From Xestospongia muta (taxonomy: Eukaryota > Porifera > Demospongiae > Haplosclerida > Petrosiidae), in contig OY848917.1 of the NCBI GenBank assembly GCA_963693285.1, positions 436,501-500,500 on the forward strand: a DNA stretch of 64,000 nucleotides, in the 5' to 3' direction. Shown in pieces: positions 24,879 through 36,612 of this stretch; positions within the stretch are counted from its first letter, which is position 1, and each line of letters opens with the position of its first letter. A program made the position numbers and the translations under genes. The notes below the pieces were generated by a model. That model was not told the origin of the DNA. It worked only from the letters and a program-made list of their open reading frames with translations, and ran no database searches.

Positions 24879-26813
24879 TATTTAAAGATGTTGTTTTATT
24901 ATCTATTAACCTTATAGCAAATTAAATCTATATAGAAATGAAAGATTCAGTTTATAATGTGATATTGAGTTTGATGATGACAGTGAATAGTTTGTGTACA
25001 GACAGAATTTTTGAATAATTACTTGTAGTTGACACAATCATCATTAGTTGTGGAATACTGTAAAAATATTTAAGATATTTAAGAAATAACGTCAACAACT
25101 AAAGAAATATCCATTGCATTACATTACATACAAGTTAATACATTTGTATATCATGTAAGTCACATTTAGCATTGTACAAATTGATACAATAATGAATATA
25201 TGATGAGTATCCATATATATGGTGAATGGGATTCATGTCAGTTGAAGAAATTCTTGACCATATCATTACAATATGGTGTTTGAAAAGATGTATATTCGTT
25301 TATTACTAATTAATATCTATGAAATTATTGTACTAGCAGTAATTAATATGTTACCAGTAAACATCTTAGTAAAAAAATTCAATACTGATCAGATTTATAT
25401 ACATTGGTATATGGGTGGAAGCCCTGGGATTACCCTTCCTCCTGACTTAAATTGATTTCCCACCTAAACTATTTCATAAAATTGATTTTGATTAATATAG
25501 TAACATACATTAAAGAAAATATTGTCATAGAACTTATAATAATAAGGAACAGTTAATTTTTAGAAACATTTACAAAATTCATAACTTGACTCTCTTTAAT
25601 TCAGGTCCCTCAATTTTACTTCTTATGAGCCTTGAAATATTAAAATTACCTGAACCCTTATCTTATCATCATTTTCATTTAACTGAACAATAACTCAACC
25701 CCAAATCCTCCCCTCCCCCTAGCTACATAAAACTCTTGTATAAACCTCGACATTCTAAATACAATCATATTTTCATTATTTAAGGACAACTACCTAATCA
25801 TAGAAAAAATTAATATCCAAAATTTAAAAAAAATTTAGAAACAAAATCCTAAATCAAATATAAAGGGAGATTGTTCACGTTCTTTAAGAAACCTATAAAA
25901 TATTAAAAAGAATGTATCATGAATATATATATAGGCCATATTCAAATTAGAAAGTAAATCTATTAGTGATTTTTAAATCTGAGCCAATTGATAATATAAA
26001 CCTATTGCTTATAATCACTACGTTTTCTGAAAATACGTGTGCCCCCTCCAACTAGAGGCCTATTTTTCAAATTGAGACCTGGGTAATCTGAGCTAAACAG
26101 AAAGATAGATGCAATGTGGCCCAAAACAGCCTGGTCAGCCTGATCAGAATTGTCCTACACACCTGCGATAACATTTAGATAGGAAGGTGTCGAAATACTA
26201 TCCATACTATACATTTTATATAGGTATATAAAAACCACGAGATTGATAAACTAATTACATACAATAGCAGAGATTAGAAATTAAATATCAAAATCACTAA
26301 ACAATTAAATATATTATATTGTTTAAGGACACAATTGTTATAGTCCCATACCTACACACTAAATATTTTGACATGTAATTAATTGAAGAGTAAGCTATAG
26401 AGTGATTATATAAAATACAATCATATTAATATAGACATGATACTTGCTATAGTATATATAATTCTCAGGAAGTAAAAGTATATTATTATTCATAACCATT
26501 TAGTCATCATTATAAACATATGTGAACATGTATGTACTAAATAACTACAAACTTTACCATGAAGGCAAAAAGAATGAGTCTAACTTCACAAAGCTAAACG
26601 AAATGACTAAACATTAAAAATGGAATGTATAAAGTCAGATTCAGGGCTATTTGTGTTACAACGTATGGTACTATATGCATTAAGTACTATATGCTATAAC
26701 TTCACTGACTAATAGTTATTAGTATAAGATGAATTTAATATCTTCTACACACGTTATTTAAATTTAAAGACATTCATATTATTGTTTTTACTTACTTCTT
26801 TCAAGGTTTTCCT
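24579..26813. other. Intergenic region between R1 and M3
   Basis: No gene is supported here. The DNA just upstream of the R1 start exon carries the shared start-exon flank (see findings). A (TA)n run lies at about 24847-24874. About 25600-26100 and 30780-31250 share patches of similar noncoding sequence, which fits block duplication. Confidence 0.4.
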
Positions 26814-28510
26814 TTAATTTTTCATTAGATCTATTACATTAATGAGATAATATGGTAACTATAATACATATATCATTAATATTACATCTTCAGTTTAAAA
26901 TGTCACAACAACTAAACACAATGGATACTTACATGCCCAAATAAAGAATATTATAATAACTACCAGGACTGCAACGATAATAACAAAATAGAAGTTCAAA
27001 CTTACGGATGAATTAGTATTTGTATCTAAAAATAACATATATAATTATTGTTATACATTTAAATCACAGATCTGTTGGCATTTCAAGATTATCGGTAGTT
27101 AAACATACTGTTTTGGCCTTGTTGAATGCTTGCATTACCACTAGCAGTTACACGAGACATCTTTTGGTTTGTGTTTCCACTCTTATTTCCTATAATTAAA
27201 AAAGTAGGTAAACTCATTAATAACTAGAAGTTTAAAAGTGATGTCATATTATAACTATTGATATCAGCACTGTATGTATCTCAATACAGTGCTGTGACTG
27301 CACTTTATCTAAACATGTAGTCATATAATATTATTTTGAACTAATGTGGTATCATTAATAAGTCTCTAATTCTTACATCTGTACAAGTTATATTTATCAA
27401 ATTAAAAGACTAATGAGTTTTTCAATTATATAATTAGCTGTTTAGGCTAAAAAGACTTTAATTGTTTACACCAAAACATTCTATATATCGATCTCAAGAT
27501 TTGATTTAATATTTTACAGTTTGAATGTTACATTATAGCAACCTGTAGAATATGATTGATGGTATCACTTGAATTATTACTCAGTATTACATTTTAATAA
27601 AAAAGCTATATCTGTGTACATATTTATAGAAATAAATTGCTCATTCACTATCTACAAAAAAGTGGTATAGAATATACATTTTTCAACAAATTTTATTTAG
27701 GTATACATACACTTTATTTTCTTATTATTCAACATAAATTACAAATATATTTAACTGATGTGATAAGCAAGGCTATAATAATTATATGACGTTAATTGAC
27801 TTTTAATATAGCTGTAAATGGCTGCTGTAAGAACGTGATCTAAGACTAGTGCTTTTAAGTGCTTTCTTGATGACTTTTTGAATTTATATTAAGGTCTTAA
27901 AATCAACAAACATATAATTGTTTTTATACATTTAAGTCACAGATCAGTCTGTATTTTATATTATCTGTAGTTTAACATACTATATGTGTTTTGACCCTGT
28001 TGAACATTCCCATAACCTTCAACATTTACACCAGACATGTATTGACCTGTGTTTCCTCTATGTCTTACTTCCTCATTTTCTATAATAAAACAAATAAACA
28101 AAGTTATAAACATAGCTATGAAATACATGTACATACATATAAGCCTAATATTTCAACCAGTATAGTCTACAATAATAATATAGTACTTTCTAGATAATTT
28201 GTTTAACTACCTATACTTAGCTAAGATAGTGTGTGTCATATTACATAAGAAGAGATAATAGAAAACAGTTTTCAAGTTTGAAAAAAATGAACTTAGGTAA
28301 CTTTGTTTTACCTTTAAAAATATGAGCATTAAACTATATACTATAATATTGAATTAGCTTTCTCAAACAATGCAGTATGGCGCCAGTAGGAATTAAGTAT
28401 AGCAGACCTACTAGGTGGTCAGTAGATTAGCTGACTAGTAATAATCGTTTTATGTATTAAAAGTTATATATACTGAGTAGAACTCTAATACTAAACGTAC
28501 CTTCATCCAT
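26814..28510 (-). CDS. M3: 99-residue single-pass membrane protein with two QQGQ motifs
   Basis: Five phase-1 exons: 28510-28501, 28079-27981, 27189-27109, 27025-26933, 26830-26814. The product is MDE, ENEEVRHRGNT, motif GQYMSGVNVEGYGNVQQGQN, a second diverged motif NQKMSRVTASGNASIQQGQN, then a span around FYFVIIVAVLVVIIIFFIW and a short tail YLMKN. Relative to M2 it has gained a second motif exon and lost the WQD tail. All phases and canonical splice sites agree. It is the duplicate of M2 and sits, like M2, directly downstream of an R1-type gene. No known family. Confidence 0.66.
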
Positions 28511-29538
28511 TGTGTCATACAGATGTGATTGAACAAGGTCCTCGTATATAAGTTGAGATTACAATTGAGACGAGCCTGAGGGAGTTTGACCTTTTGTGGT
28601 CGGTACCGTTGACAGTCCTTCCGTATATCAATTTCAACGTAATATTATAACTGTTCTCAATATAATTTCAAGTAAGAAGATAAAAAAAGGCTTGCAAAGG
28701 AGGACAGTAATGAATACAAGCAAACATATTATACAAGAGGAAAGACTTGCAAGACAAAGACAGAGACTAACTAATGATCGAAGGGAGTGAGATATGAAAC
28801 TAATGATAATTACAGCATGGAAACTAGCAACAATTTGAAACAACTTGGAAGTTTTTATTTAGAAATGGAGTCATTGCATTTTGTACCTAGCATTGAATCT
28901 TTCCATCTCTATATGACATGATATTATATACTATGGAATGTTCTTGTTATCATGATTTAAAAATTATAAAGTTGTTTTTTTGCAGAAAACAATATGATTC
29001 AAATAATTTAATCATTATAAGCAATACATGTCTTTGTTTATTACTTACATTTTGTTAAAAATTACTATTAGCTAAATATACAATATAAAATATCTTTATA
29101 AATAGTTTAAACGTCCATGTATACAATAGCTTGCTGGTTATGTTAAACTACAATATGATCAATTTATTTGAACAAGATTAAAAATCACTCTTAAAAATAC
29201 TTAGTATGAAAAAATTAGTATACATCTTTCAGGTCTTTTATAAATGGCAAGAAAAAGTACCTATGAAAAATGAAAACAAATTAATTGTTTCATTATTCTG
29301 ACAACATAACCAAGTTTCAAATTACAGATATACATGAGATATCAATGCACAAATTGTATTTATTATGGAGAGCATGCAATATACATATAAAGGTCAAGTA
29401 TATAACCATCATAATTATCATAGACATATTACTTAATTAATTTACTGAAAGGGCATAACTCACAATATTAAAGCAACAATTGCTATTATGACTGGTATTT
29501 ATTGATATAGTATACCAACCACCAACACAAATGTTTAT

Positions 29539-30144
29539 TTAACAATTAAAATCTACAAATAAAAGAAAAGACAATCTAATCTATATTGTTTTCAATCTTT
29601 AAAAATACATACTTCGTTCACCTTGTTGAGTGTTTGCATGATCTTTAGTATTAATGTCCTTCATGTTTTGTACATTTTTATTATGAGTTATAGTATTTCC
29701 TTTGTCTATAGATTCCTTGGATTCTATAAACATGAAGAATAAATATTAATCATAAATTAACATTTCTTAATATTAATCATAAATCACTAAATTTCACCCA
29801 GTAGCCTTATATTATCATTATCACCAAAATTTCAATTTTATGGTACATATACCCTACCTTGAGTTGAGACTTGATCAACCATTGCTTTAAGATAATCTTC
29901 ATAATGATCTGCTACACTATTCTGTTTAATAGCTCTTAAAGCAATTATCAAGTTCCTCCTTGTTGCATTTCTACCTTTCTCCATTATCCATAATTGATAC
30001 ATCTTGGTACAGTTATGAGATCCAGCTAAATCCACATTATCCAGTCCTAGTTGCACACCTAATTGATTCCACTCTGCAGTTCTAGCATGTGTAGTTACTT
30101 CTAAAATTGGAGGTTGTTGATTCAAGAGTTGATCTAGTAAAGTA

Positions 30145-30186
<42 letters not shown>

Positions 30187-30685
30187 TTCAGATACATTAT
30201 TAATTAATCCCTTCCTTGAGAGACCATTCTCAATTTCAATTTTAGTCTCTCAGAGATGGCGGGAGTTGACACTTCCATACAAAAAGGATTGGCTACCAAC
30301 TCATGATAAATTATGCCCAATATATCACTGTAGATTGATCTAATATAATTCATTATAGGAAAGGCATGAATAGAGAATGAGTATTGATTGCCACTGATAT
30401 AGCCCAGGCACAATAATTACTTAAAGCAATTGTATTCTCACTTTAAATGAAGGTGCTCTAAAGTGGACTAGTATTTAAATAAAATAATATGAATATCAAA
30501 TTACATAGCTTTATAACATAATTTAGAACGTCTACTTGCAGTAATTACACCTGTAGCTACCACTTGACAGTTGGGTATATGATTTGGGTAACTGACAGTT
30601 AACTGTAAGTCTTATTATGGATTTATAAAATTATATATACTAACTGAACTGAGCATTATTTTATTATAGACTCATCTATCTTCAC
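29539..30685 (-). pseudogene. Decayed R1 copy: death-domain exon kept, GTPase exon deleted
   Basis: A death-domain exon (30133-29858; TRRNLIIALRAIKQNSVADH near the end), a motif exon (29723-29613; VQNMKDINTKDHANTQQGER) and a last exon starting at 29552 are all clearly homologous to R1. The equivalent of the R1 start exon (30685-30676) reads GTGAAGATAG followed by AT, so both the ATG and the donor GT are lost. Only about 130 bp separate the death and motif exons; the whole Roc-COR exon and the next one are gone. The last exon stops after NFNC, before the membrane span. A transcript starting elsewhere is possible, but decay is the simplest reading. Confidence 0.75.
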
Positions 30686-31501
30686 TTTATCATATACACG
30701 TGATGGACAAGATCCTCCTACAAACGTCACTAAAGTAGCTAACGTTAATAATTATTATCAATTATTAAACCAAACTTTGTTGTGAATATATAGTCTTGGA
30801 TTGAAAACATTTAAAAAATTACATAAACTGACTGTTTTAATACTGGTCCCTAAATATCAATTTTTAGGAGCATCAAAATGTTAAATCATCATAAGTCTTG
30901 TCTTTATCATCGTCATTTAACTGAAAGATAGCTCAATGTAAAATCTCCCCTTTGCTACTAAAAACTTTTGTATTAAACCCAATGAGGAACTACCAAAATA
31001 GAATTGAATTTTCTTTATTTTAGCATAACTACCTAATGATACAAAAATTTAATATCTAAAACAAAAAAAATCAGAAACAATAATCCTAAATCCAATGTAA
31101 CAAGAGCTTGTTCAAGTTCTTTGAGAAACCTATAAATGTTAAAAAAAATACAATTTGAAAATATATACATAGGACATATTCAAATTGGAAGGCAAACCTA
31201 TAATAATTCTTTTAAATTCTAGTCAATTGATATAATAAAGCTATAGCTTATCATTACTACAATATATCTACCGAAGTTTGTTCAGTTAATATATACAAAC
31301 CTATTTAATATATTGGCCATTTTCTTCTTAATTTAACAAAAATAAAATGACTTATAGCAAAAACTCATACTCTCACAAAGAAGGCCAGGAAAAATGTGTG
31401 ATTGTAATAGATAGGAAATATGATATATAAGTGGCTAACAATTTAAAATGTGTAACATGACAATTATTGCCATGCAAAACACAAAAATAAGTGAAGTCTG
31501 T

Positions 31502-34500
31502 TCATTTATTAGCTGTGCAATTGCCAGGTAATTTTAAATCTGTCTACAACAAAAAAATAATAAATTCTAAATTGTGTACATGTTTTACTTACCAATAGGA
31601 ATACCAGCTGTCTTGAAAACCCAAGACAATACACCAACAGGAATAATTGCTAATAAACAGGTCACATACTCTATAAAAATTATAACACAGATATAATTTA
31701 AAATCAAGTGTATTTACCAGTGTCTCCACTTATTAGCCAATAGACAAAAAGTGAAATGAAACATAATATAACCAAAGCATATAAGTATTTGCACTTTGAA
31801 ATCCATTTTGTTAGATATTGACAACAATCTGTAGGAAATGATACAATTCATCATTTAATATATGATAGCAAACAACAACAATGTAATTATCTTTTAATTT
31901 CATTATACCTTTTGTAGCTTCTTTTGGAGTGTCTTTATCTTGTTTTGGGTGTTCAGGGCTTTGTGTTTTAGAAGAGTTTCCTTTATCAGCTAAAAACATT
32001 ATTTACTAACTAGTATTGTTTAAATTATCCAATATTATGTAACGATCACATTATTATATAAAATTATGTTCAAAACAAGTTAAATAGACTTTTTAAATGA
32101 TTTGTATGTAAATATTCTAATTCTAAAATCAAAACCATGTAAAAGCACTCCAAAAATGTGTTTAAATACTTGTCACATCAACCAGTCAAAAATATCAATA
32201 TATAATATCATGGTTTTAACAATCATTTTCTACATGTTAGTCATGCAGTACATCTACAAAAATAAACTACATCATTGATTCAATATAAATCTATGTGCTA
32301 TATAAAACAATACATTACTCATACCATTTGTTGTTTCTTTAGAAGAAGAATTTTCATTTTCTGGGAAACATTATCATTAACGTATATAAAAAAAATATAA
32401 AATCAACTCGATATTATTATTATTAGTTTAAAGCACATGTTTATAGGTTGGGATTAAGGAATTAAACTCAATTCATTTGCAAACTATACATCATACTAAT
32501 AAACAAACAACAAATAACATATAGAGAGCTACCAATTATTTAATATTAGCTTATTAAAAGGATTAATTTGTAATGTTCATACAATATAATTTATTCATTG
32601 TACTAAATTTGTTGAATGATAGTAACTCACAACTTAGTTGTGAGTATTATACTTAGGTATCCATGTTAGTAAACTAACTTAACTTACTGTTATCTAAAGC
32701 AGGAGCAATATCATTGGTAGATTGTGGCTCAGTTGAAGTAGAAGAAGAGTTACCTACAGTGTAAAATATAAGTGATTCACAGATCTTTTAATTTCACTAT
32801 ACCATTTGTAGCTTCTTTTAGAGTCTTTCTATTTTGTTTGGGGGGTTCTGGGCTTTGTGTTTTAGAAGAGTTTCCATTATTAACTAAAAACATTATTTAT
32901 TAACAATAGTTTTGTTTAAAATTGCCTAATATTATCTAATAATCACATTATTTTAAAAGATCATGTTCAAAACAAGTTATATAGGCTTTATTAAATAATT
33001 TATATGTAAATATTCCAATTCTAAAATCTAAAATAACATATATAATTAATTATACATACATTTAAGTCACAGATCTATTAGTACTTCAAAATTATAAGTA
33101 TTTTAACATACTGTTTTGATCCTGTATAATACTTGTATTATCAGTACCAATTACATGAGACATCATTTGGCTTGTGTTTCCACTCTGCTTTTCTTTGTTA
33201 TTTACTATAATTTAAAAATTAGGTTAACTCATTAATAACTAGAAGTTTAAAAGTAATGTCATATTACAGTAACTATTGATATCAGCACTGCATATATCTG
33301 ATTACAATGCTGTGGCATCACTTTATCTAAACCCCTAGTCATCATTTTGAACTTCTGTGGCATTATTAGTAAGTCTGTAATTGTTACAACTGTACAAGTC
33401 ACATTTATCAAATCAAAAGACTAATAAGTTCTTTAATTATATAATTAGCTGCTTACGCTAAAAGACTTTTTAATTGTTTACACAAAAACATTCCATATGT
33501 TGATGTCAAGATTTGATTTAATATATTACAGTTTAAATGTTACAATATAGCAACCTATAGAATATGACTGATGGTATCACTTGACTTATTACTCGATGTT
33601 ATTAATAAAAGAGCTATAACTGTGAACATATTTAGAGAAATAAACTGCTCTTTCATTATCTACAAAAAGTGGTATTGTATATACATTTTTCAACAAATTT
33701 ATTGAAGTATACATACTGTTTATTTTCTAATTATTCTACACAAATTACAAAGATACTTAACTGATGTGCTAAGCAAGGCTATAAATATGATGTTAATTGA
33801 CTTCTAATATATATGAATATGGCTGCTGTAAGAACATAATCTAAGACTAGTGCTTTTAAGTAATTTCCTGATGATTTATTAAATTTTTATTTCATCTAGA
33901 AAACCAACAAACATATAATTATTATACATACATTAATTTACAGTTTGTCAGCATTTTCAAAATTATTAGTAGTTTAACATACTGTTTTGATTTTGTTTAA
34001 TATTTGCATTATCAGTAGCAAATACAAAAGACATGTCTTGGCTTGTGTTTTCACTCTGCTTTTCCTTCTTATTCACTATAATTTAAAAAGAAGGAGAATC
34101 ATAAACAAATAGAAGTTCAAAAGTGATGTCACAGTTCACTATTGATGCCAGAATCATATGCATGAGAATACAATGTCAGCACTGTATCAGAATACAGTGC
34201 TATAACATCACTTTATATAAATATCAAGTCATCATTTTGATCTTCCGTAGTATTATTGGTAAGTCTAATTGTTATTTCTGTGTAAGTCACATTTGTCAAA
34301 TTAAAAGACTGATGAGTTCTTTAATGATATAATTAAAAAGACATTTAATTGTTTACACAAAAACATTCAATATATTGATTCAGGATTTGATTATATATAC
34401 TAGTATTACAGTCTGAATCTTACATTACTGCAACTTGTAGAATATGACTGATGGTAGAGCCCCCAATATTTAGAAAGAGGGGGCCCCCAAATTTATATTG

Positions 34501-34883
34501 CTTGCTACTTACCCCACAAAAACAATCTAAGTTAATCTTATTGGTGTTGATGAAACTGTCAAAAGTTTTGAAATATTTGCAGGCCACAATGACAGAAAAA
34601 CGGCTTAACAATTGTCTGGTCCTTCATGTACACAAATGCATAACTAATGAGTGTGATCTTGTTGAAATAGCTAAGGAATTTGTCATGGTAAATGATGAGT
34701 AAAGGAAATACTTTGGTACATTTTAATCTAATGTTGGTAATACTGATTGTGATTATATCAAACATAGTTTCTGCATTATGGGTACATTCGTGTCTGCATA
34801 TTCATCACATGAGCCCCCCAAAATATAAGTGCCTCATCCGCCTGTGATAGAGCACTTGTACAAAACTTACCTTTTTCAGCCAT
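31502..34883 (-). CDS. D: 229-residue protein, two QQ motifs, Ser/Lys spacer, two TM spans
   Basis: Ten exons, all phase 1: 34883-34871, 34075-33983, 33204-33112, 32883-32803, 32753-32688, 32360-32325, 31989-31909, 31828-31718, 31670-31593, 31539-31502. The product starts MAEK, then two motif exons (SQDMSFVFATDNANIKQNQN and SQMMSHVIGTDNTSIIQDQN), then four short spacer exons rich in Ser, Thr, Lys and Pro, two of them clear repeats (GNSSKTQSPEPPKQ and GNSSKTQSPEHPKQ). A cytosolic-looking CCQYLTKWISKCK leads into span 1 (LYALVILCFISLFVYWLI); span 2 is YVTCLLAIIPVGVLSWVF; the tail is DLKLPGNCTANK. The C-terminal half is shared with gene E. No enzyme domain is seen. Function unknown; the motif exons tie it to M1-M3 and R1. 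Confidence 0.66.
34446..34730 (+). mobile_element. hAT-type transposase C-terminal relic
   Basis: The plus strand encodes KRLNNCLVLHVHKCITNECD and then LVEIAKEFVMVNDE, a stop, and RKYFG. This is the recognisable C-terminal dimerisation end of hAT-superfamily (DUF4371/TTF-type) transposases. GC-rich CCCCC-containing flanks on either side (34460 and 34815) may be element remains. It is dead and lies inside intron 1 of gene D, on the opposite strand. Confidence 0.6.
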
Positions 34884-35374
34884 TGTGTCAGCAACATGTG
34901 ATTGAACAAACTCCTCCTATGTATTAAAGTTATATACTAATATTAATATTAATAATTATTAACAATTATTAAACCACAAAAGGTCCAATATTTTAGAACA
35001 CCATCATTAAATAATTATAAGTGCATTATTTAAATTATGTAGTCCATGACTCTGGCCACATAAATTGACTTTGCACTAGACTCTTTTTATCCTGAGCTAT
35101 AAAATATATCACAATAAACTAATGAGTGAACAATTTACATGAACAAGATTATAAATACTCATATCTTTCAGTTCTTTAAAGATTGTACATATAATGCACA
35201 TCTCATTGAATTGCTTATCATTTGAAAGTACTTCCATAAAAATAAAAAAAGCAACAATTCTTTTAATGCTCAAAAAATTTCAGCTATATTTTATAATATA
35301 ATAATATCTATTGTATGTTATGAACATACAACAGTAGTCATATACATAAAGTAGAGCTCTAGCACTAAACATAC

Positions 35375-35384
35375 CTTTTTCCAT
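35375..35384 (-). CDS. Orphan MEK start exon, possible alternative first exon of D
   Basis: ATGGAAAAAG followed by a GT donor, preceded by the same flank (ACCTTGTTCAAT ... TGACACA) seen before the M1, M2, M3 and D start exons. There are no following exons before the D start at 34883, but its phase fits D exon 2, so a transcript could read MEK in place of MAEK. Otherwise it is a leftover of block duplication: 35384-36000 resembles 14050-14780. Confidence 0.4.
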
Positions 35385-35859
35385 TGTGTCAGGTACAAGT
35401 AATTGAACAAGGTCTTTCCATAAAAGTTATTACAATTATTAATCCGATTGTAAATAACTTATAATTTTAGAAGGGGATGGGATAACATATTATCTTAAAT
35501 AATCAAAAGTTCATCTTTAGATGATGTAGTTTATGCATGTATTGATCTTTGAATTCAACTAGATCTCTCTTCTTCTAATATTATAATACTTGATATGCAA
35601 TTATTGAAGTCCAAATATTTAACTTTAGATTAAATTAAAGATGGTATACGATCCGAAAACTGAAAACAGTCTGAGCTGTTTGATGAGCTGTTTAGCAAAA
35701 ATCAACCTGTTATAATCAAATGTGTAATGTTCTATCTTTGCCCTCAGATTTCAATCCTACATGAACTACCATATAGACAAAAATCCTTCTACGTATGTAC
35801 TACTATAATGATGACCATATTCCCTAAGCTCTAGCTATTTCTCAACTTTTCTTAAGAAG

Positions 35860-36000
35860 TTGCTGTCCCAGAACAAGTAGATGGTGCAGGAATATTATCT
35901 ACATACATGGGTCATTTGGAGATGCTAGTGATCATCATATGTGCCACATGGTATATTGTTGGAATAGGCTCAGCCTGCCACCATTCTGGCTTACCTGTTA
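35860..36000 (-). pseudogene. Decayed copy of the 14545-14785 remnant
   Basis: The minus strand reads PEWWQAEPIPTIYHVA and later VDNIPAP, matching the remnant upstream of M1 but with a stop in between. Noncoding today. Confidence 0.35.
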
Positions 36001-36612
36001 ACACCCAACAGTCCATGAATTTTTATATCAGATGACTGTTTTTCTATATTCTCGTTCTCCTTTAGTTCACTCTTCCTTCTCTTCATATAATCTTTTTTGT
36101 CATATTTTCTTGCTTTCTCCCACTTCTTCCCCCCCCCCCCCCTCTGTTTACTATAAGGTTAGCCAAATTTGTGCAAAGAGTATTGTGTGTTCATTAAACA
36201 CTATATAGTCAACAGAAAATAATAATGTAGTTATATATTTTAATAATATGAATTAAACAATCACTCTGAGATCAATACATTCGTTGTTTCAATCAGATAA
36301 AATTAACTTTTCAATCAAATTATTAATGATGTCTTGATATCAAGCAATCAACATATTATAGAATCAATTCATGTTTCGAGCCTTTTTCTTGTTACTATGA
36401 TTTTCACATTCACATTATAGTAATACTTTGACTGATTGTGATAGATAAGTGTCATTTAGTATTTTGAAATATCTTTTTTTATTATATGCTTTGTGTTATC
36501 AAGGGTTACAATATATGTCAAAATGTACCTAAGCATCTATAAGTCGTTAACATTTTAAAATATGTAACATGACAATTATTGCCACACAAGCACGAAAATA
36601 AGTGAAGTCTGT

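Noticed and set aside
30133..31593. Joining gene D through its span exons to the death-domain exon at 30133
   Set aside because: The phases fit, but both D and E have an in-phase terminal exon (DLKxPGNCTANK) that ends the gene first, and the death exon belongs to the decayed R1 copy.
34451..34560. N-terminal part of an 83-codon plus-strand ORF
   Set aside because: Only the C-terminal half resembles a hAT transposase; the first part is probably chance extension through flanking sequence.
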